A stretch of 64,000 nt of DNA from NCBI RefSeq assembly GCF_947507565.1, contig NC_089185.1, positions 248,001-312,000 on the forward strand, in the 5' to 3' direction. Source of the stretch: Oscarella lobularis (taxonomy: Eukaryota; Porifera; Homoscleromorpha; Homosclerophorida; Oscarellidae). Shown piece by piece: positions 47,300 through 61,300 of this stretch (positions are counted from its first letter, which is position 1; the number at the start of each line of letters is the position of its first letter). Below the pieces are notes generated by a model that ran no database searches, had not been told where the DNA came from, and saw only the letters and a list, made by a program, of their open reading frames with translations. The position numbers and the translations under genes are program-made.

Positions 47300-50200
47300 C
47301 TAGAAATTTTCGTAGTGATGAACAAATTCAGGCCCGTCGATTTCATTCAATTGAAGACAGGCCGATTTGACGGAGCCCGTCATGGGAGGAGGACCACAGG
47401 AAAAGACGCCAATCTTCTTCGTATCAAGATGCGTCCCTTTAATCTCATTCAAGAACTGCTCAAACTCCGGACGACCAAAGTGGGTCGTAGCGCGCAAACC
47501 GGTGAAAAGACTGCGATTATAAAACCGCTGAAAGTGCCGTTCACAAACGTACTAAAAACAAAGAAAAATAGAAGAGATAGAAACGCGTTTTTTTTCGAAC
47601 CCACCAGCATTGTCGTACGCAGATCAAATTTATTGTAGAACTGCGTAATGAAAATGTGAACGTCGACGACGCCGTCGCGATCGGCGTCCTGCTCTTCCAC
47701 TTCTCGAATAATATCAGTCATCCACTCGAACTGACGTTGAGTTCTCGTCACCCACATGAAATAAATCTTGAGAGCGAAAAAATCAATAATTGAAATTTTT
47801 TATAGCGCGACGTACCTTTTTACAAGTCAACACACTTCGAGTCATCTTTTTCCGCATTATATCCTTCAATATAGACGCGAACGGCGTGACGCCGATGCCG
47901 CCGCCGACCATGACGGCGACGTCGTACTTATACCAATCCTGGTGTCCCTCGCCGAACGGCCCATCCAAGTAGATCTTCGAATACGGAACGTCTTTGTACG
48001 TCAATCGAAGATTACGCGTCCACGGGCCGACGGCGCGAATGTGAAGACCGAGAGTTTCCTCGTGGGGAGCCGACGTCAACGTGAAGGGATGAAACTCGCG
48101 CGCTCCCTGCGCGAGACAGGCGATGCGAACCCACTGTCCGGACTTGTATTCGAAATTTCGCGGTTTCTTGATTTCCAAGTGCGTGACGCCGGACGGAAGC
48201 AGCTCGGCTTTGCTGATCGTCAACTCGGCGTAGGCCCGACTAGCGCTGATGATCTGATCGAAGACGAAGACGCAGAGAGGACCGATGAAGAAGAGATAGA
48301 AGAGGGGATCCTGAACGAGACGTCCAACCCCGTGGAGAACCATGAGAATGTAGAAAACGACGTAGAGCTGGTGCGTGTTCCAGAAGGCGTTGAAGACGTG
48401 TCGACGAGCGTACGGCGTCGCGAAGACGTAGATGACGGCGGTGACTAGAGTGATGAGAAAGGCGGTGACGCCGGTCAGCGTCCCGAAGAGCCAATACTGA
48501 AATTTCGGCAATTCGTCGGACATGTGAAACACTTCGCGGAAGAGACACGTCAAATCGTCGGCCGGTTGCGTGGCTATATGATAAAAATTAATCGCGTGTC
48601 CGACGACGTGGACGACCGTGTAGAAGAGCGCCGTCAGAGCGAAGTGACGATGGAACGAGTGAAACGAATCGAAGGGGATGTATTCGTTGAGCGCCGTGCC
48701 GCGAAGATGCGTGATAACGTTGCGACACATCGTCAGAAGAACGGACGAATAAGTGAACATCATCGCCGAAGCGGCGCCGCGAGTTACCGTCACGCCGTAG
48801 CCGGCGATGCGACGCAAACCGGCGTGTTCTCGTTCAAAGGAAAAATCTAGAAAGAAAAGGGAGATTCATCAATAACATATAATTTTTAAAAAATCTATAC
48901 TTACAATAGGCTCTTTCGGCGAATATGCACACCGTGACCAAGTGGTAAAGAACGTGGACAAATATTTGTCGTTTGTAGTTCGCGATGAAAGTCGTAACTT
49001 GACGAAATTTCCGTTCGAGCAACGATTGGCGTCGCGTAGCGAGAGCGGAGCTCGATTTGCGACGCGGAAGCGTTTTCGGGTCCGGCGTGTCCGGTCGAAC
49101 GGGCGGCGATATCATTCGCGGCGGTTCGCACTCCGCTAACGATTCTTCAAGCGCCGGCGGCTCTTTGATGGGAGTCGACGATGGACTATAATAGGCCTGC
49201 GCAAGTCCCTGGAGATTGTGAAAGATACGAGTATCCGAGAAAGTGACGCCTAGAAAAAAAAGAGACTATTATTTGCTGTAGAAAGACGTAAGAGAAAGTT
49301 AACGCACTTCTGGATTTGGCTATCTCCGTCTCGTCGTCTTTCTCCTTGTCTTCCGTAGCTGCTTTGTCTTTTTCTTCCAAATCCAACGACAGGTCTCGTT
49401 TTAGCGCACTTTTCGATTTCGCCGCCGCCTCCTTTCCAGACGGCGATCGAGACTGATCGTCATCCTTCGGCGCCTCTTCCGTCGACGTCGAAATCCAACG
49501 GCGCGGACTCTTCGCCATGTCGGACAATCGGTGTCGTATTCGACTCCCAAGCGACCCGGTCGACGGCACTTTTTGCTGCTTGCGAGCGCGCACGGCGTCG
49601 CCACCGCTACCGCCGCCGCCACCAGGGGCTCCGGGAAGATTCAAATCGGCCAAGGCGCCCTTGTGAGCGCCCATCAACTCCTTAAAATCCTCAAAAGTCA
49701 AATAGTCCTTCTTCTCCAAGCCGGACGACTGGAACATGGAATCGCACAGCCGATTCAAATCCTTATCGTTGACGCTCGCATTCACCATTTCCATCATCGC
49801 GACGAACATTCGCTTGAACGGCTCCCGATGCAGACGACCTTCCTTGTCCGTGTCGTACAAGTCGAACATGAGCCGCAATTTGCGTTCGACGCCGCCGCGC
49901 GTGAAAATGACGATCAGATTGAAGAGCTCGCGAAACGTCACCATCCCGTCGCCGTCCGTATCGGCCATGCGAAACATCTGATCGATGAAGAGCGAACGCG
50001 AATTCGACGAAAACGATTCGGCGAATTCCTCGCGCGTCAGGCCGCACTCCAAGGCGAGATTCGCCTCGTCGCTCGTCGGCGCCACCGTCTCCTCCTCGCT
50101 ATCGTTCTCGTCGTCGGCGAAGTCGTTGCCCCCTGCTTCGTAGGCGCGCTGAAACGCTTCTTTGAGCGTTTTCGCGACGACTTTCTGACGACGTCGTTTC

Positions 50201-53200
50201 GTTATGGCACTAGCGAGAATATCGCGTCGTTTTCGCTTGTCGTCGATTACGACGTCCGTGTTCGCTTCCGTCAGTTGACGTTTCAAGTGCCGAACGAATG
50301 TCTCGCGTCCGTCCTTCGACGCGAACTGGAGCAGAAGATCGTGATTTCGCGGCACGCGCACGAGAAGAAAACCGGCGTCGTTCGTCGCCTGCTGAAGCGT
50401 GACCGACGTCGCTTCGCCTAGGCTAATCGAACGCAATTTCTGACTGTTATCGCTCGTCAAAACGATTTCCTTCTGCGGTTGCGTTCGTATGAAAACGAGC
50501 ACGGGCCGATTGCCGTCGCCGGACTTGAGCTCGACGACGCGTTGCGTTGCGCCGCTGTGAACGATGTCGTCCGTGCTCGACGAAACGGTTTCGGAGCGAA
50601 CGCGTTTGATTGCCGTCGTCTGCGCCGCCGATTGACGACGAACGAAGGAGAGGAGATACTGGAGAGCGAAGAGGCCGACGACGAAGAGACCGACGGCGAC
50701 GAAGACGACGATATACGGCGTCGCGCTGCCGGTGAAATAATCGTACGTTTCCCATTCCGTGCAGTTGGTCAACATCGACGCCGTCACATTGAAGTCGTAG
50801 TGACATCGCGACGACGGATCGTCCGGCGAATTGATGAAGACGTTGTCTTGGATGTCCATAGGAGAAATCAGCGTATTTCTCAAGATTATATCTTTCATTG
50901 TCGTATTGGAAATGATCCCAAGTTCCTCAGACGTGAACAGCCTAAAAGACATTATCATACCCCATTGACTCTACTACTGTACTACTTTTATTTTTCGTAC
51001 CCGTTTTTCTTGTTTTCGTACCAGTACCAATCCCCGTTTCGAATTCGAAGAAACTGATCCAGTAAAATCGCCTGAAAGAGTTCGCCCGGTCCTTGCTTCG
51101 TCGTTTCGAGCAGGCCACCCGTCCACAAATCCAACCGATTTATATCGCCGTCGTAGATCTCCTTCGCTGCCTCGATAGCCTCCTGCATGTACGTTATGTT
51201 CTCTCGCAACGACTCCTCGTTGATTTTCGTCCAGTTGTCAATTCGCGGCAAGTTATAGGTGACGCGTATTGTATTGTAATCCGGAAGACCGTGATCGCGA
51301 CCGCGTTGAATATTCAACGCCATCAGATCTCGACGAGAAAATTCCAACGGTCCAAAAACCTAAAGAAAAAAAAAATAATTCTTCTTCTCCCCTCTCTAAA
51401 AAAATTTACCTGTCCTCTCAGATCCTCCGTCACTACGTTGTCTTCTCTCTCCGTGATCTGAGTCGCCATCCCCAGGAGCAGTGCCTCCATTGCCTTGTCT
51501 CTTTTAGTGGGCTCAAGCTCCTTAAAAATGTCTTGCGGGTTCCAATAGGAATTGCACGTTCTCACGCCGATTTTGTCGTCGCCGGGAAGTTCGTCGATTA
51601 GACTGCAGTCGTCGTTGCGAAGAACGACGCCGGGCGGCACCAGCGTGTGACCGAATCGCATTGCCGCCGACTGGAATTCGTGCGTAATGCCGGGATGAAC
51701 GGACGAATCGTAGCGTTCGTACGGCTCGATCGAATCGACGCCGAGAAATTCCGGAAGCCAATCGTAGAGAACGATTTTCTGATGTTCGGCTATGACCAAT
51801 TGTCGCGCTCGATTGAAGATTTTCTCGTCGTTCCACGTGGGATTCTTCGCGGCGAGAATTCGCGCTTGAGCGTTGTGCTCGCGAAACCAGAGAAGGCCGA
51901 ACGTAAAGACGAACGGATTCTCGCTGCCTCGCGGATTTCCAAGTCCTCCACGCAAAAAGAATAAAATATATTATTATTTCCCCCCACTCCTTTGCACTTA
52001 CTATTGAATCTCTTTGCACTTTTCAACACGTGATCTCTCGGCGGCGGCGGATTGGCCATAGGTAGACCAATTGAATTCTCCTTAGGGAACAAACACTTGG
52101 CGTCTTCGCACGCCAACTCGCCGCCGCTTAACGACCGCAAGGCGTCGGCCCACGCCTTCGTCGTCCCATAAAACAAATTCCCGTCGATCCACGGTGTGAT
52201 TTCGTTCAGCTGCTCGCGAGGCACGTTCGGCGAATATCCGGTCGTCATGTCGTAGCGTGAGCGCAAGAACGGCATGAATTCCGCCTTGTATGTCGGATGA
52301 TCAGGCGGCACGGGAATGTTCTCGTATTCCGGAGGACATCCGGGTCGCTGGGCGTCTAAAATCTCCTCGACAACCTGTTGCCCTAATAAAAACGAATTTC
52401 CGGGATGTCGCAATCCACCGCCTAAGTTTTTCCACTCACCGAAAAATGTCAGTAAAACGGTTCGATAGCGATGCGATCGTTCGCCCGTCGCTCCTTTGAA
52501 AACTTTTTCGCTGATCGCAATCGGATTCGGACGATCCTTGCCGGCCATTTGATAGACGCCGTCCGAATAGGCAGGAGGCGACTTCCGTGTCAATTGCATT
52601 TCTGTGAGAAAAGAGCGTCGTCCCCGAAACATGCTGGTTTTTTTTCGTTTTCTTGCCTGCAGCGCCCCAATCTGGATGGGCGTAGTTGTTGTACCACCCG
52701 TCGTATCCTTCGACGTCCCATTCGGGTTCTTCGTGCGACAGCGATTCGACGTTCGGCGCGTCGCTTCGATTCGTCGAGGCGCTGACGACGTTCGTCGTAG
52801 CGGTGGTCGGAAGATCGGTCGTCGCAGGCGAGGAGAGATGATCGTGAATCGGCGGTTCGGTAGCCGAAGAATTCGCGCTATGGCTCGCTTCTGCGAGACG
52901 ATTATGTCATCGGTGTGGTCGCAGTACGCGGCGCGGTTTTCTCTCGCTCTCCGCGCGCGCGCGCCCAAATTTTCTTACCAATGCATTCGACGTTTTTCAT
53001 GTCGAATGGTTGGCCTCCTTCCCACGCAATCCATCCCGTCGCTGTGCACTTGGATCGGTGCGTTCGCAGAAACACCTCGGGTCCGGCCAGTTCCTTGTTT
53101 TCGGCGCACAAGAGCGTGACAACGGCTCCCGTGCAATACATGCGACCTTCACGCCATTGCGACGATGGACCGCTATTTTCTAATAGGATCTTAGTCCCTC

Positions 53201-53341
53201 CTGGCTTCTTACACACCGAGCAACGATCTGCGAGTCGTGTGTTGTTACTTTAGCGTCGATCGTCTCGCATTTCTTACCGGTTTGCCCGTGCGCGGCGGAC
53301 AATAGGAATAAAAGCAGGACGGCGAAGCGAGAAGCGTACAT
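47300..53341 (-). CDS. DUOX: Dual oxidase with N-terminal sushi-like module
   Basis: NADPH oxidase that releases hydrogen peroxide outside the cell. Exon 1 (53278-53341) is a signal peptide; exon 2 (52979-53227) encodes a four-Cys sushi/CCP-like module; exon 3 (to 52890) a linker ending [18 protein letters not shown]. The peroxidase-like ectodomain follows ([52 protein letters not shown]), then a helix and two canonical EF hands ([24 protein letters not shown]). Six NOX helices with haem-binding His ([26 protein letters not shown]) precede FAD ([11 protein letters not shown]) and NADPH motifs ([21 protein letters not shown]). It ends HHYENF, the usual C-terminus. Calcium control is implied by the EF hands. 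One intron is GC-AG (about 52600-52665). Confidence 0.95.
52600..52665 (-). other. GC-AG intron in DUOX
   Basis: On the minus strand the donor is GCTGCAG|GCAAGAAAA and the acceptor CTCACAG|AAATGC. Splicing joins HPDWGAA to [15 protein letters not shown], the conserved DUOX order. No GT donor is available near the exon end. Ends approximate. Confidence 0.65.
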
Positions 53342-53563
53342 CACGCGTTCAAAATGACCACATTCAAAGAACTGAACCCTGCGAAAACAGCAAGCCGGCC
53401 AAATGAGATCAGATTCTTCAAAGCACAGCCTAGCACTAGCGTCACTGGCGAGTGACGTCACTTCCCCCAAAGTCGAGTGACGTCACTTCCCCCAAAGTCC
53501 TGCGCGACTTCGGTCAGTTCGCTAAACACCGCGGCACATCGAGCAAGCAAAGGCGAACAAGCA
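53342..53563. promoter_or_regulatory. Shared DUOX/DUOXA bidirectional promoter with two CRE sites
   Basis: 222 bases separate the two start codons. A 25-base unit containing TGACGTCA and CTTCCCCCAAAGTC occurs twice in tandem (53450-53474 and 53475-53499), giving CRE palindromes at 53453-53460 and 53478-53485. CREB/ATF-type factors bind this octamer in animals. No TATA box was seen. Confidence 0.7.
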
Positions 53564-55255
53564 ATGGGCTACTTCGACGCGTTTCGCGATCCACCCGCTC
53601 AAACCCAATACGGACCGCAATACGTTCCTGTCACCGTCGATGTTCTAATAATGGGTTTCATCGTCGCCTGTGCCATCGTACTCTTCGCCGTTCTCGTCAT
53701 CGCGCTGGGAAATCGAAGCGTACGATCGGTGCGAACAAAAGAATGCCGTTCTAACAGGCCATAAGTTTGTTGGCGCTAATGTAAACACACGTAGGGCGTT
53801 GGATTGGTTGCGACGGTGACTTTCTGCCTTCTCGTTACTCTAGCTATTTTAGGTAAGTCGGCGTAGGGGAGAGTGACTTCGTTTGGGGTTGGTTACAAAG
53901 TCGTCGCATTCGCGACTCTATTAGTTTGCATATTTGATCCCCATTGGAAGCGCAGCTCGGCGACGTCGTCGTTCCAATACCGCGCTCACCAAAAGAGGGA
54001 AATTCGAGCGGATGTCGAAGTCAGAATCGGATTGCGGGGGCTCAACGTTACGCTAAAAGGTACTGTAAAGCGACTTTGTTTTTTCTAGTGACGTGCATTG
54101 TTCGTCCTCTCGTAGGTCGTCCCGTCGACCAATTGAATGAAACGATCGATTATAACGAACGCTTCAGCTGGGCGTGGAATCAGGGCCGTCTCGGCTTCGG
54201 ACCGTACGGTAGGAAACGAAGAAATAGCTACCCCCGGCTTACCTGACTGAGAGAAATCTTCAGCCGGTCGCATCAACCGGGAGTTTCGCGCGGCGCAATA
54301 TCGCGGTCTACCGCTGCCCGTACAGTGGGTCGTCGAATACTTCACGTTGGACGGCGAAGAAATACGATGGGGTCGCGCGCACAGAGAAGCCGGCTATTAC
54401 ACGAACATGACCATGTGGTAAGAGCCTCTCCGATCACAAGAACCCCTAAATCGAATCAAGGCGGTTTTCTCACGAAAAAGGACGGCGTTCGCTATGTGGG
54501 CTCTTACGCTCATCCTCTTCCGGGTTGTCGTGCCCCTCCTCGGCGCCATCTCGCTCGCCATCACCGGCACGCTTCTACTCGTCTCAAATATCATCTATTC
54601 GGTCATGAGTTCGAGTCCCGAGCCGAAACTCGCTATACCTCTCGGCTCGAGCCGACTCGATTTTTCCTACGGTCACTGCTTCTGGACGTCTATGGTGACG
54701 GGAATCGTGTGTCTTCTTCTCGCCGTCGTCTTCATTATCATGGATTATCGATTTCCGCGCCAATTGGCGAAATTTCTCAATAAAAGCGTGCAGGAAATTG
54801 ACGTCAGCACCGATCTCGCCGCCAGTCAGGAAAGTCTCGTCGAACCGCCGCCGTCAGTTGACATCGCGGATATTGAAAACGGCGGCTCGTTTCCCCGACA
54901 ACGGCGCATGACGTCAGCGGCGGTGTCGTTTCGCTTGCCGAGACGAAAGCCAAGCGCGATGGGCGAGGTGTTAACGCCGCGCTATCTTCCCAAGCCCAAC
55001 TACGTCAATCTGACGGAGTATCAGGATCTGTTGAAATCGCACGGGCTGCTCGATCAGCGGAGGCAGCCGCTCACGTCAACGTCGAGCCTGCCCGTTGAAC
55101 AGCAACCGCAGAAGCCAAAGTCGAAGCTCAATTTGTCGTTGTTCAACCAGTCGTCTGTTCCCAATATGATACCAATGATGAAGAGTAAAACAACGGGTGA
55201 CAGTCCTCTTGCTGTCGTCGAAGAATCTGCTGAAATCGAGGAGGACGAAATGTAA
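53564..55255 (+). CDS. DUOXA: Dual oxidase maturation factor
   Basis: ER membrane chaperone needed for DUOX exit to the cell surface. Exons about 53564-53728, 53794-53852, 53922-54060, 54116-54208, 54261-54418, 54479-55255. Features: first membrane helix (VDVLIMGFIVACAIVLF), second helix (TVTFCLLVTLAIL), an ectodomain [42 protein letters not shown], which holds the family signature and N-glycosylation sites, then further helices in the last exon (LTLILFRVVVPLLGA, FWTSMVTGIVCLLLAVVF). A Ser/Pro-rich cytosolic tail ends EEDEM. The order matches DUOXA1/2. Head-to-head with DUOX, as in vertebrates, which supports co-regulation. Confidence 0.93.
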
Positions 55256-55355
55256 CCCACACACCCACCCCTAGGGATCTCCCTTTCCTAATATTGAATT
55301 TTTTTAATAAGTTGCTGTAAAATAGTCGTGGGCGCTAATAAATGTACTGGTCTTA

Positions 55356-58300
55356 CTACTTTCGTGTGGTGAACGTCAGGAGGGGAGCTCCCTTGAATGT
55401 TGACGATATTCCCGTCTGTTGAACCTCCAAATTTTCGCGGACGAAATTGCGTCTCCGACGACGAATGATTGGCTCCAGAGTCCAACGGGTTGGACTCAAG
55501 GGTTTCGCGTCGTACGGTGGAGAGTACGACGGTTGAGTGCCGTGTATGTCGTACGTCCACTGAGACGAAGAAGTCTAAAGGAAAACAATACCGTTGAATC
55601 TTTCATCTTAGTGAGTGAGGTAAAATCTTGCCTGAATGATCAGCTTCGCTTGATGCGGTTTACCATAAATTTTCGGCTTATAAGCGATTTGAAAGAGAGT
55701 GCCGTTTGCGCTGGCCGGCATCAGCTCTCCAGCAGTGGGATGAACAGTGATTTCCGAATCGGAACCGTGAACAAAAAATGCCTTGAACGGCACAGGATGC
55801 CTAAAAAAACACAACATAGCGTTTACTAAAATCTTCTACTTATAGCCCTCTTACTGAGCCTGACTGTTGAGCCGAAAGCCAATACGAGACTCCTGATTGA
55901 GTCCAGTTCCTTCGATGAACAATACGTCGTCTGATTGAGGTTCTGTCACGCTGATACGAAGAGGAAAACGCCATATGCCGCTCTTCTCGTTGCACACTTC
56001 CAGCCACACGACACTCCTAGAGAAAAGAACGTAAGGAAAAGAAAAAGAAAAAAAAGCGAGTGCACTCACTTGAATGGCTTTGACGGAGCAAGAACGACAT
56101 TAAAAATCAATGCGACGGCACCGCTGCGCGCATCAATACCCTTCCGCACTAAACTTAGTCCAACGCTGCTAATCGCCGGGCTCGCCTCATTATCGACGAT
56201 CCCGTAAGTGAAATTCTCTATTTTTTCATCCAACGTCAATTCCATAACGCTATCCGGCGATTCCGTTCGACTACGCTCCGACACGGGGAACTTATGCGTC
56301 GTCGCCGTCGCCGGCGTGACAGGCCGTGCAATCGCCGCTACGTATCCTTCCGACTCGGGCAACTTCGATAGGAGACAAACTTCAACGCGATTCTCGAGCC
56401 GGCAACGAGCGGCACACGACAAGACGGGACCTTGAGACGGCGCGAAGTCGACCATCTCCGGCACGCCGCGCACTTCGAATACCCAATAGAGAAGCTTCAT
56501 GTCGTCCGTCGCCTTGGCCGCCGATCCGTCAGCGGCTTCGACGGCAGAGCGAAGCCAATGATGATCCCACGTATCTCCATTGGGACGACGAGCGAAAACA
56601 ATCACCTCCGCCTCTTGAATGCGCATAACGTCGGGCGAGAAGGACACGGGAATTTCGAGAAAGGATTTCGGTCCGATCGGCGTGCCGCTCGGTCCCTTTT
56701 CCGTGAGCAGACAGAAAAACGAATTGCCTCGACGTTCCTTGAGTTGAATATCGACGACGACGCTGTGAGCGAGCGGATTGCGAAATCGTATGACGCCAGT
56801 GCCGCTTCCACCGATGGGCGCGTGAACGGTGAACGCGTGGCTCGTCTGCGGAGCCAAGCCGACGCCGTGCGCGACGTAATGCCATTTGCCAAGCTGAAAA
56901 ATCATCTCCTTATTAATATCATTATTATTGTTATCTTTTTTTGAACCTGTTTGCTGGAGAAAATGATGTCGGCCGTGTGGTCGCTTTCGCCGAGCGAAGA
57001 CGGCGTGAATTCGACGTCGACGCTCGCGGAAGCTCGAGCCGGAATTAGAATCTGAGAAAGAGAAAATCTTCATCGTGACGTACATATATTGTTACGAATT
57101 ACTTTTCCATCTTTCGCGTGAATCGAAAAGTTTTTCATGTTCGAACATCGACACGTCAAGACGAGTAACTCGTTCAGAGGATTGTCCAGTTGCACGGACA
57201 ATAGATAACTTTTTCCCAATTCGGCTTGCATCCTCGCCAAGCGACGCACTTTCGGCGGTTCCGCGGCCAAAACCAAGTCGTACCAAAACTCTTCCAGAGT
57301 CGACGTCTCTTCCAATACGAGCCTACAGACAAATTTAAAAACCCGTCGACGAAAAATGTCGCGAATTAGATATCTTACATTCCCTTCGATTTTCCGGCCA
57401 CTTTCGGCTCGTACACGAACTCGTAGCGTCCCGTACCGTTTTCCGGCAAACAAACCGACGGCGGGCCATTCAGTCCGGGCCCGTCCAAAGTCACTCGATA
57501 CGTAACGGTTTCGCTCGTCGAATTCGTTAGCGGAACGTCGGCGGCGACGGCATCCAAAGCGGCGCACTCGAGTCGTATCGATCCTTCGGGTTTGGGCCAA
57601 TCGACGACGACTTGCACGTCGTACCAGACACGATACGTTTTCCTATTGTCTAATTTTGCGTTTCTGACCGAGAAGCAGACGACGCCGCTGTAGTCGCCTC
57701 GTCGACGGGGAAGCAACGTTAGTTGGTATGTTTCGGCGCCGCCCGCTCTCACGGCAACGTCTGGACTTCCAGAGACGAAGGAAAGATCAGAATCAACCTA
57801 GAAAGTAAAAAAGAAATATTGCCCATCTTTGGTTCAGTATCCGATCTATGATGTACATTTAAAACGAGATCTTTTTTCGTGAAATTCGGCACTTTGAGAT
57901 GGTAGACGGTTCTAGCAGGCAGAAGAAATGATTATACGAGTCTCTTTATTCTGCCTCTTTGTGTTTCTTACTTGTGTCTTGCTTGACACTGAATGTCGAT
58001 CTTTTTGAGCGACTTGGGAGCCAAGCCTAAGCCTTTCAATTCAAATCGTCCGTATTCGCAACCGTCCGAACGATTCGTCAGCGTCAAAACGCCCTAAAAA
58101 AAGCGACAGTTTTCTCTCTACGTCTCCTCCTATTCTTTTCCTATCGCACTCACGTTTGATTCGCCTTCCTCAAACGGACGAAATTGCAGAGGATAGCGCG
58201 TCGTCGATTGCGCTCTCACTAAAACGGACGGTGGCCCGACGAAACCGTCACCACCTTCCAAACAGGCATCAAGCTCCCAATCAGACATCGTCGTATTAAC

Positions 58301-61300
58301 CTAAAAAGACATTTAACGGCCAGTCAAAAGCGATTCGACGGCGAAAACGCACGATAGGAACGTCCTGAACAACCGACATCAAAGCGGGTGTCGTGAACTC
58401 GAAGAGAGCCTGAGCCGGACCCTGATTGACGAGACACTCGACGAGAAGCACGCGCACGTCGTGCGGCGACCAGAGCACGAGCCGACACGAATAGTGACCG
58501 GGCGCTTCGGCCGAAAACACGACGGGCAACCGAAAGACGTTTCCTGCGAGCGGCACGGTCAACTCTTTGGGAACGACAAAGTGTTCGGACGACGCTTGAA
58601 CGTGAAACGTCGTCGTCGTCGTCGTCGCCTCGTTGGTTATCGACGCAGAAGTGGCGACGTGCATCGCTGCCATTGCTTGTGTGAGAGTGCCGCAATCTAA
58701 CGTTCCCGTCACCTGACGCCGTCGCACTTCCTTCGTCGACATCCGAAGTTGAGCCAATTGAACGATAGCCGCTTCTCGAATAGAATTCGTCATGGGAATT
58801 TCCAATTGGTGACGATTCTCTTCGCCGACTGCTGTCTGCCAACGAACAGTCATTTCCTTCGCTGCGGCGACGTCGGCAGTCCTTCCGGATGAGAGAACAG
58901 TCGCCGTCGTTCCGACTGACGGAAGAACAGACGGTAACGGCAGTGCGACGGAGGCTTCGACGCTGTAGATGAATTCGCCGACAGGTGGAGATGAGAAAAG
59001 GATGTAGCACTGACGATTGGCGAAGTGAAGCGGCAAGAACGTGACGACGAGGGAAGCCGACGAGCCCGGTTCGACGAATAGAGCATTAGTGGACGTAAAA
59101 AAGGCGTCCGGTAGTCGACCCGTCTTTTTGTCGTCGTCGTCGTCGTCGTCGGAAAAAAAGGCGGTTTCTTCGATGAGGATGACGGAATATTCGGCCGAGC
59201 GCGGAAAGGGATTCGTCACCTTGACGTCGACCGTACACTTTTCGTACAAACGAGTAGAACATTTGAATACGGCCTAAAAAACAAAACACGTTGCTCTGTA
59301 CCGCGTTCTTGACATCTCTCGCTTTCGTACCAGAGGTTGCACGTTGCTCACAGAAGCGGACAAGCGAAAAGCGAGCGTTCGACCTCGTGCCGGACTTTCG
59401 TGGTGACTTGTCAGCAAAAGAACGGCTTCAATTTCGTTAAGGACTCGACTCGTGTGCTGAATGGATAGAGAGATCTGTTTGCCGGACGGAACCTGAACAT
59501 CGCACGACGCTATTAAATCGAAAAAAAACTCCACTGGTCTCCTTACTTGGATCTTGTTTCCTGACGGTATTTTGAAGTGCGACGCACCCGATCCAGCAAG
59601 TCGGATGTTGTAGACGAGCGGTTTTCGCGCCGGATTGGTCAGCGAGACGTGCCGCTCTTGACTTCGACTGAGAACGCCGTCGAATTGAACTCGCGTCTTG
59701 GGCACGTAGCTCGGCAATCGTTCGTAGAGATGAGTGCAGAAGAGAAGAAAGAAGAGCGGATTGGGAACGAGAAAATCGCGCGGCTACATCACCAAAAAGT
59801 GAAAAAAAGACTGGACGCGTGACTTACTTACCTGAACGTCATAAAACAAGTCCAACGTCTTGATGGCTTCGACAACGAGAACGGCATTGTGATAGCACTC
59901 GACCGATGACGACGGTCGGGGAAATAGCCTTTTCAAATGACTTTCGACCTGAAAAGTGACGTCGTAGGAAAGAATTATCGCTGTGTATTTTTTCTTACCA
60001 AGTACGGAGCATACGCAGCAAGACAGGCGGCAATAACTAGACCGTCTAAAACATCTAGATCGAAATTGACGATCCATCGCGCCGATGGACGCTCATCTGC
60101 GAAAAATAAAAATGTACCAAAAACGAATATTTATCACAGGAGCGTACCCTCTGGCAAATGAGCGAACACGACGTGCTTCTGATCTTCGTAGTGTCGATTG
60201 AGCCAGGATAAGAGAATCTTTTCCGCTGGTCCATAGACGTTGCTTCCCATTGCACTGACGGAGCCCTCGCCGGAGCGAGGTCGCACGCGGGAAAGAACGA
60301 AGACCTATACGAGATCAAAAAAAATCCTTTTTTTCCCCAAAAACGAAAACCTTCAAAATTTGCAGTAGAAGATCTGTCCACGCTTGGCTCGACAGAACGT
60401 CGAACTGAGCTCGAAGTCGCTCGTTTTCCCGTTCCTCCTCCTCTTTGTTTCTCGCTTCGCGTTTACCGCTCAGACGCAGTTGAATCAAGTGCCATCGACG
60501 AAAGTCGTCGAATTCGAGCAAAGCGTCCGGTTCCACGGAGCCGAGCAGAGCTCCTTGCGACGTCAGAAAAGCGATAAGTGTGCTGTACAACCAGTGAAGG
60601 TGCTTCGCTCGTTCGACGGGATTTGACGGAACGGGCGAATTGACGGGGATACCCGGCACCGGCGACCCGCACAAGTACGACACGCAGTCCAAAACGCTAG
60701 CCAACTTTTTGCTAAAAAAGAAATTTGTAAATGTCGAATTAGCCGCTGTTTTTTTTCGTTTTTTACTTGTTAGCAAATTTCCAACTTCCCGCTCCGACTG
60801 CTCCGCCGTCAACGACTGCGCCGCCTTTCGCCGCCAACGCACTTCTTAATCCTTCGGGAATGCTGACGGGACGCGGTTGCCCGGGCCAGCCGTGAACGGA
60901 AAACCAACGTCGAACCGTGGCAACCACTTCGACCAGAAACCACTGTTCCTCTGACCAATCCTCAACAGGAATCGCTAAAAAAAAGAAATATAGACGATAT
61001 CGTATCGACGAAGTGAACAGCTCACCGTCGCCGTTCTCATCGTTGTTCAAAGTGCTGAAAACGCCGCTTACGAACGCCGCTTCCATCGTCAATCCTCCCG
61101 GAAAATTTCTCGCGCCGTCTCGCGGCGTGGGCGGATAGAAAAAACCGGACGACGTGCTGGAGCTCTCAGGAGCGGCGATCGACGATTCAACGCCGATCGG
61201 TGCCGTCGTCGTTGGAGCGAGGGTTCCCGTGTAGGGCGGCGAGCTTGACGAGACGGTCGATAAACGAGACGAAGTGGCAGCAGCGGCGACGGCGGCACCG

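Noticed and set aside
49531-50421. Plus-strand frame of 296 residues
   Set aside because: Antisense shadow of the EF-hand region of DUOX; no recognisable domain.
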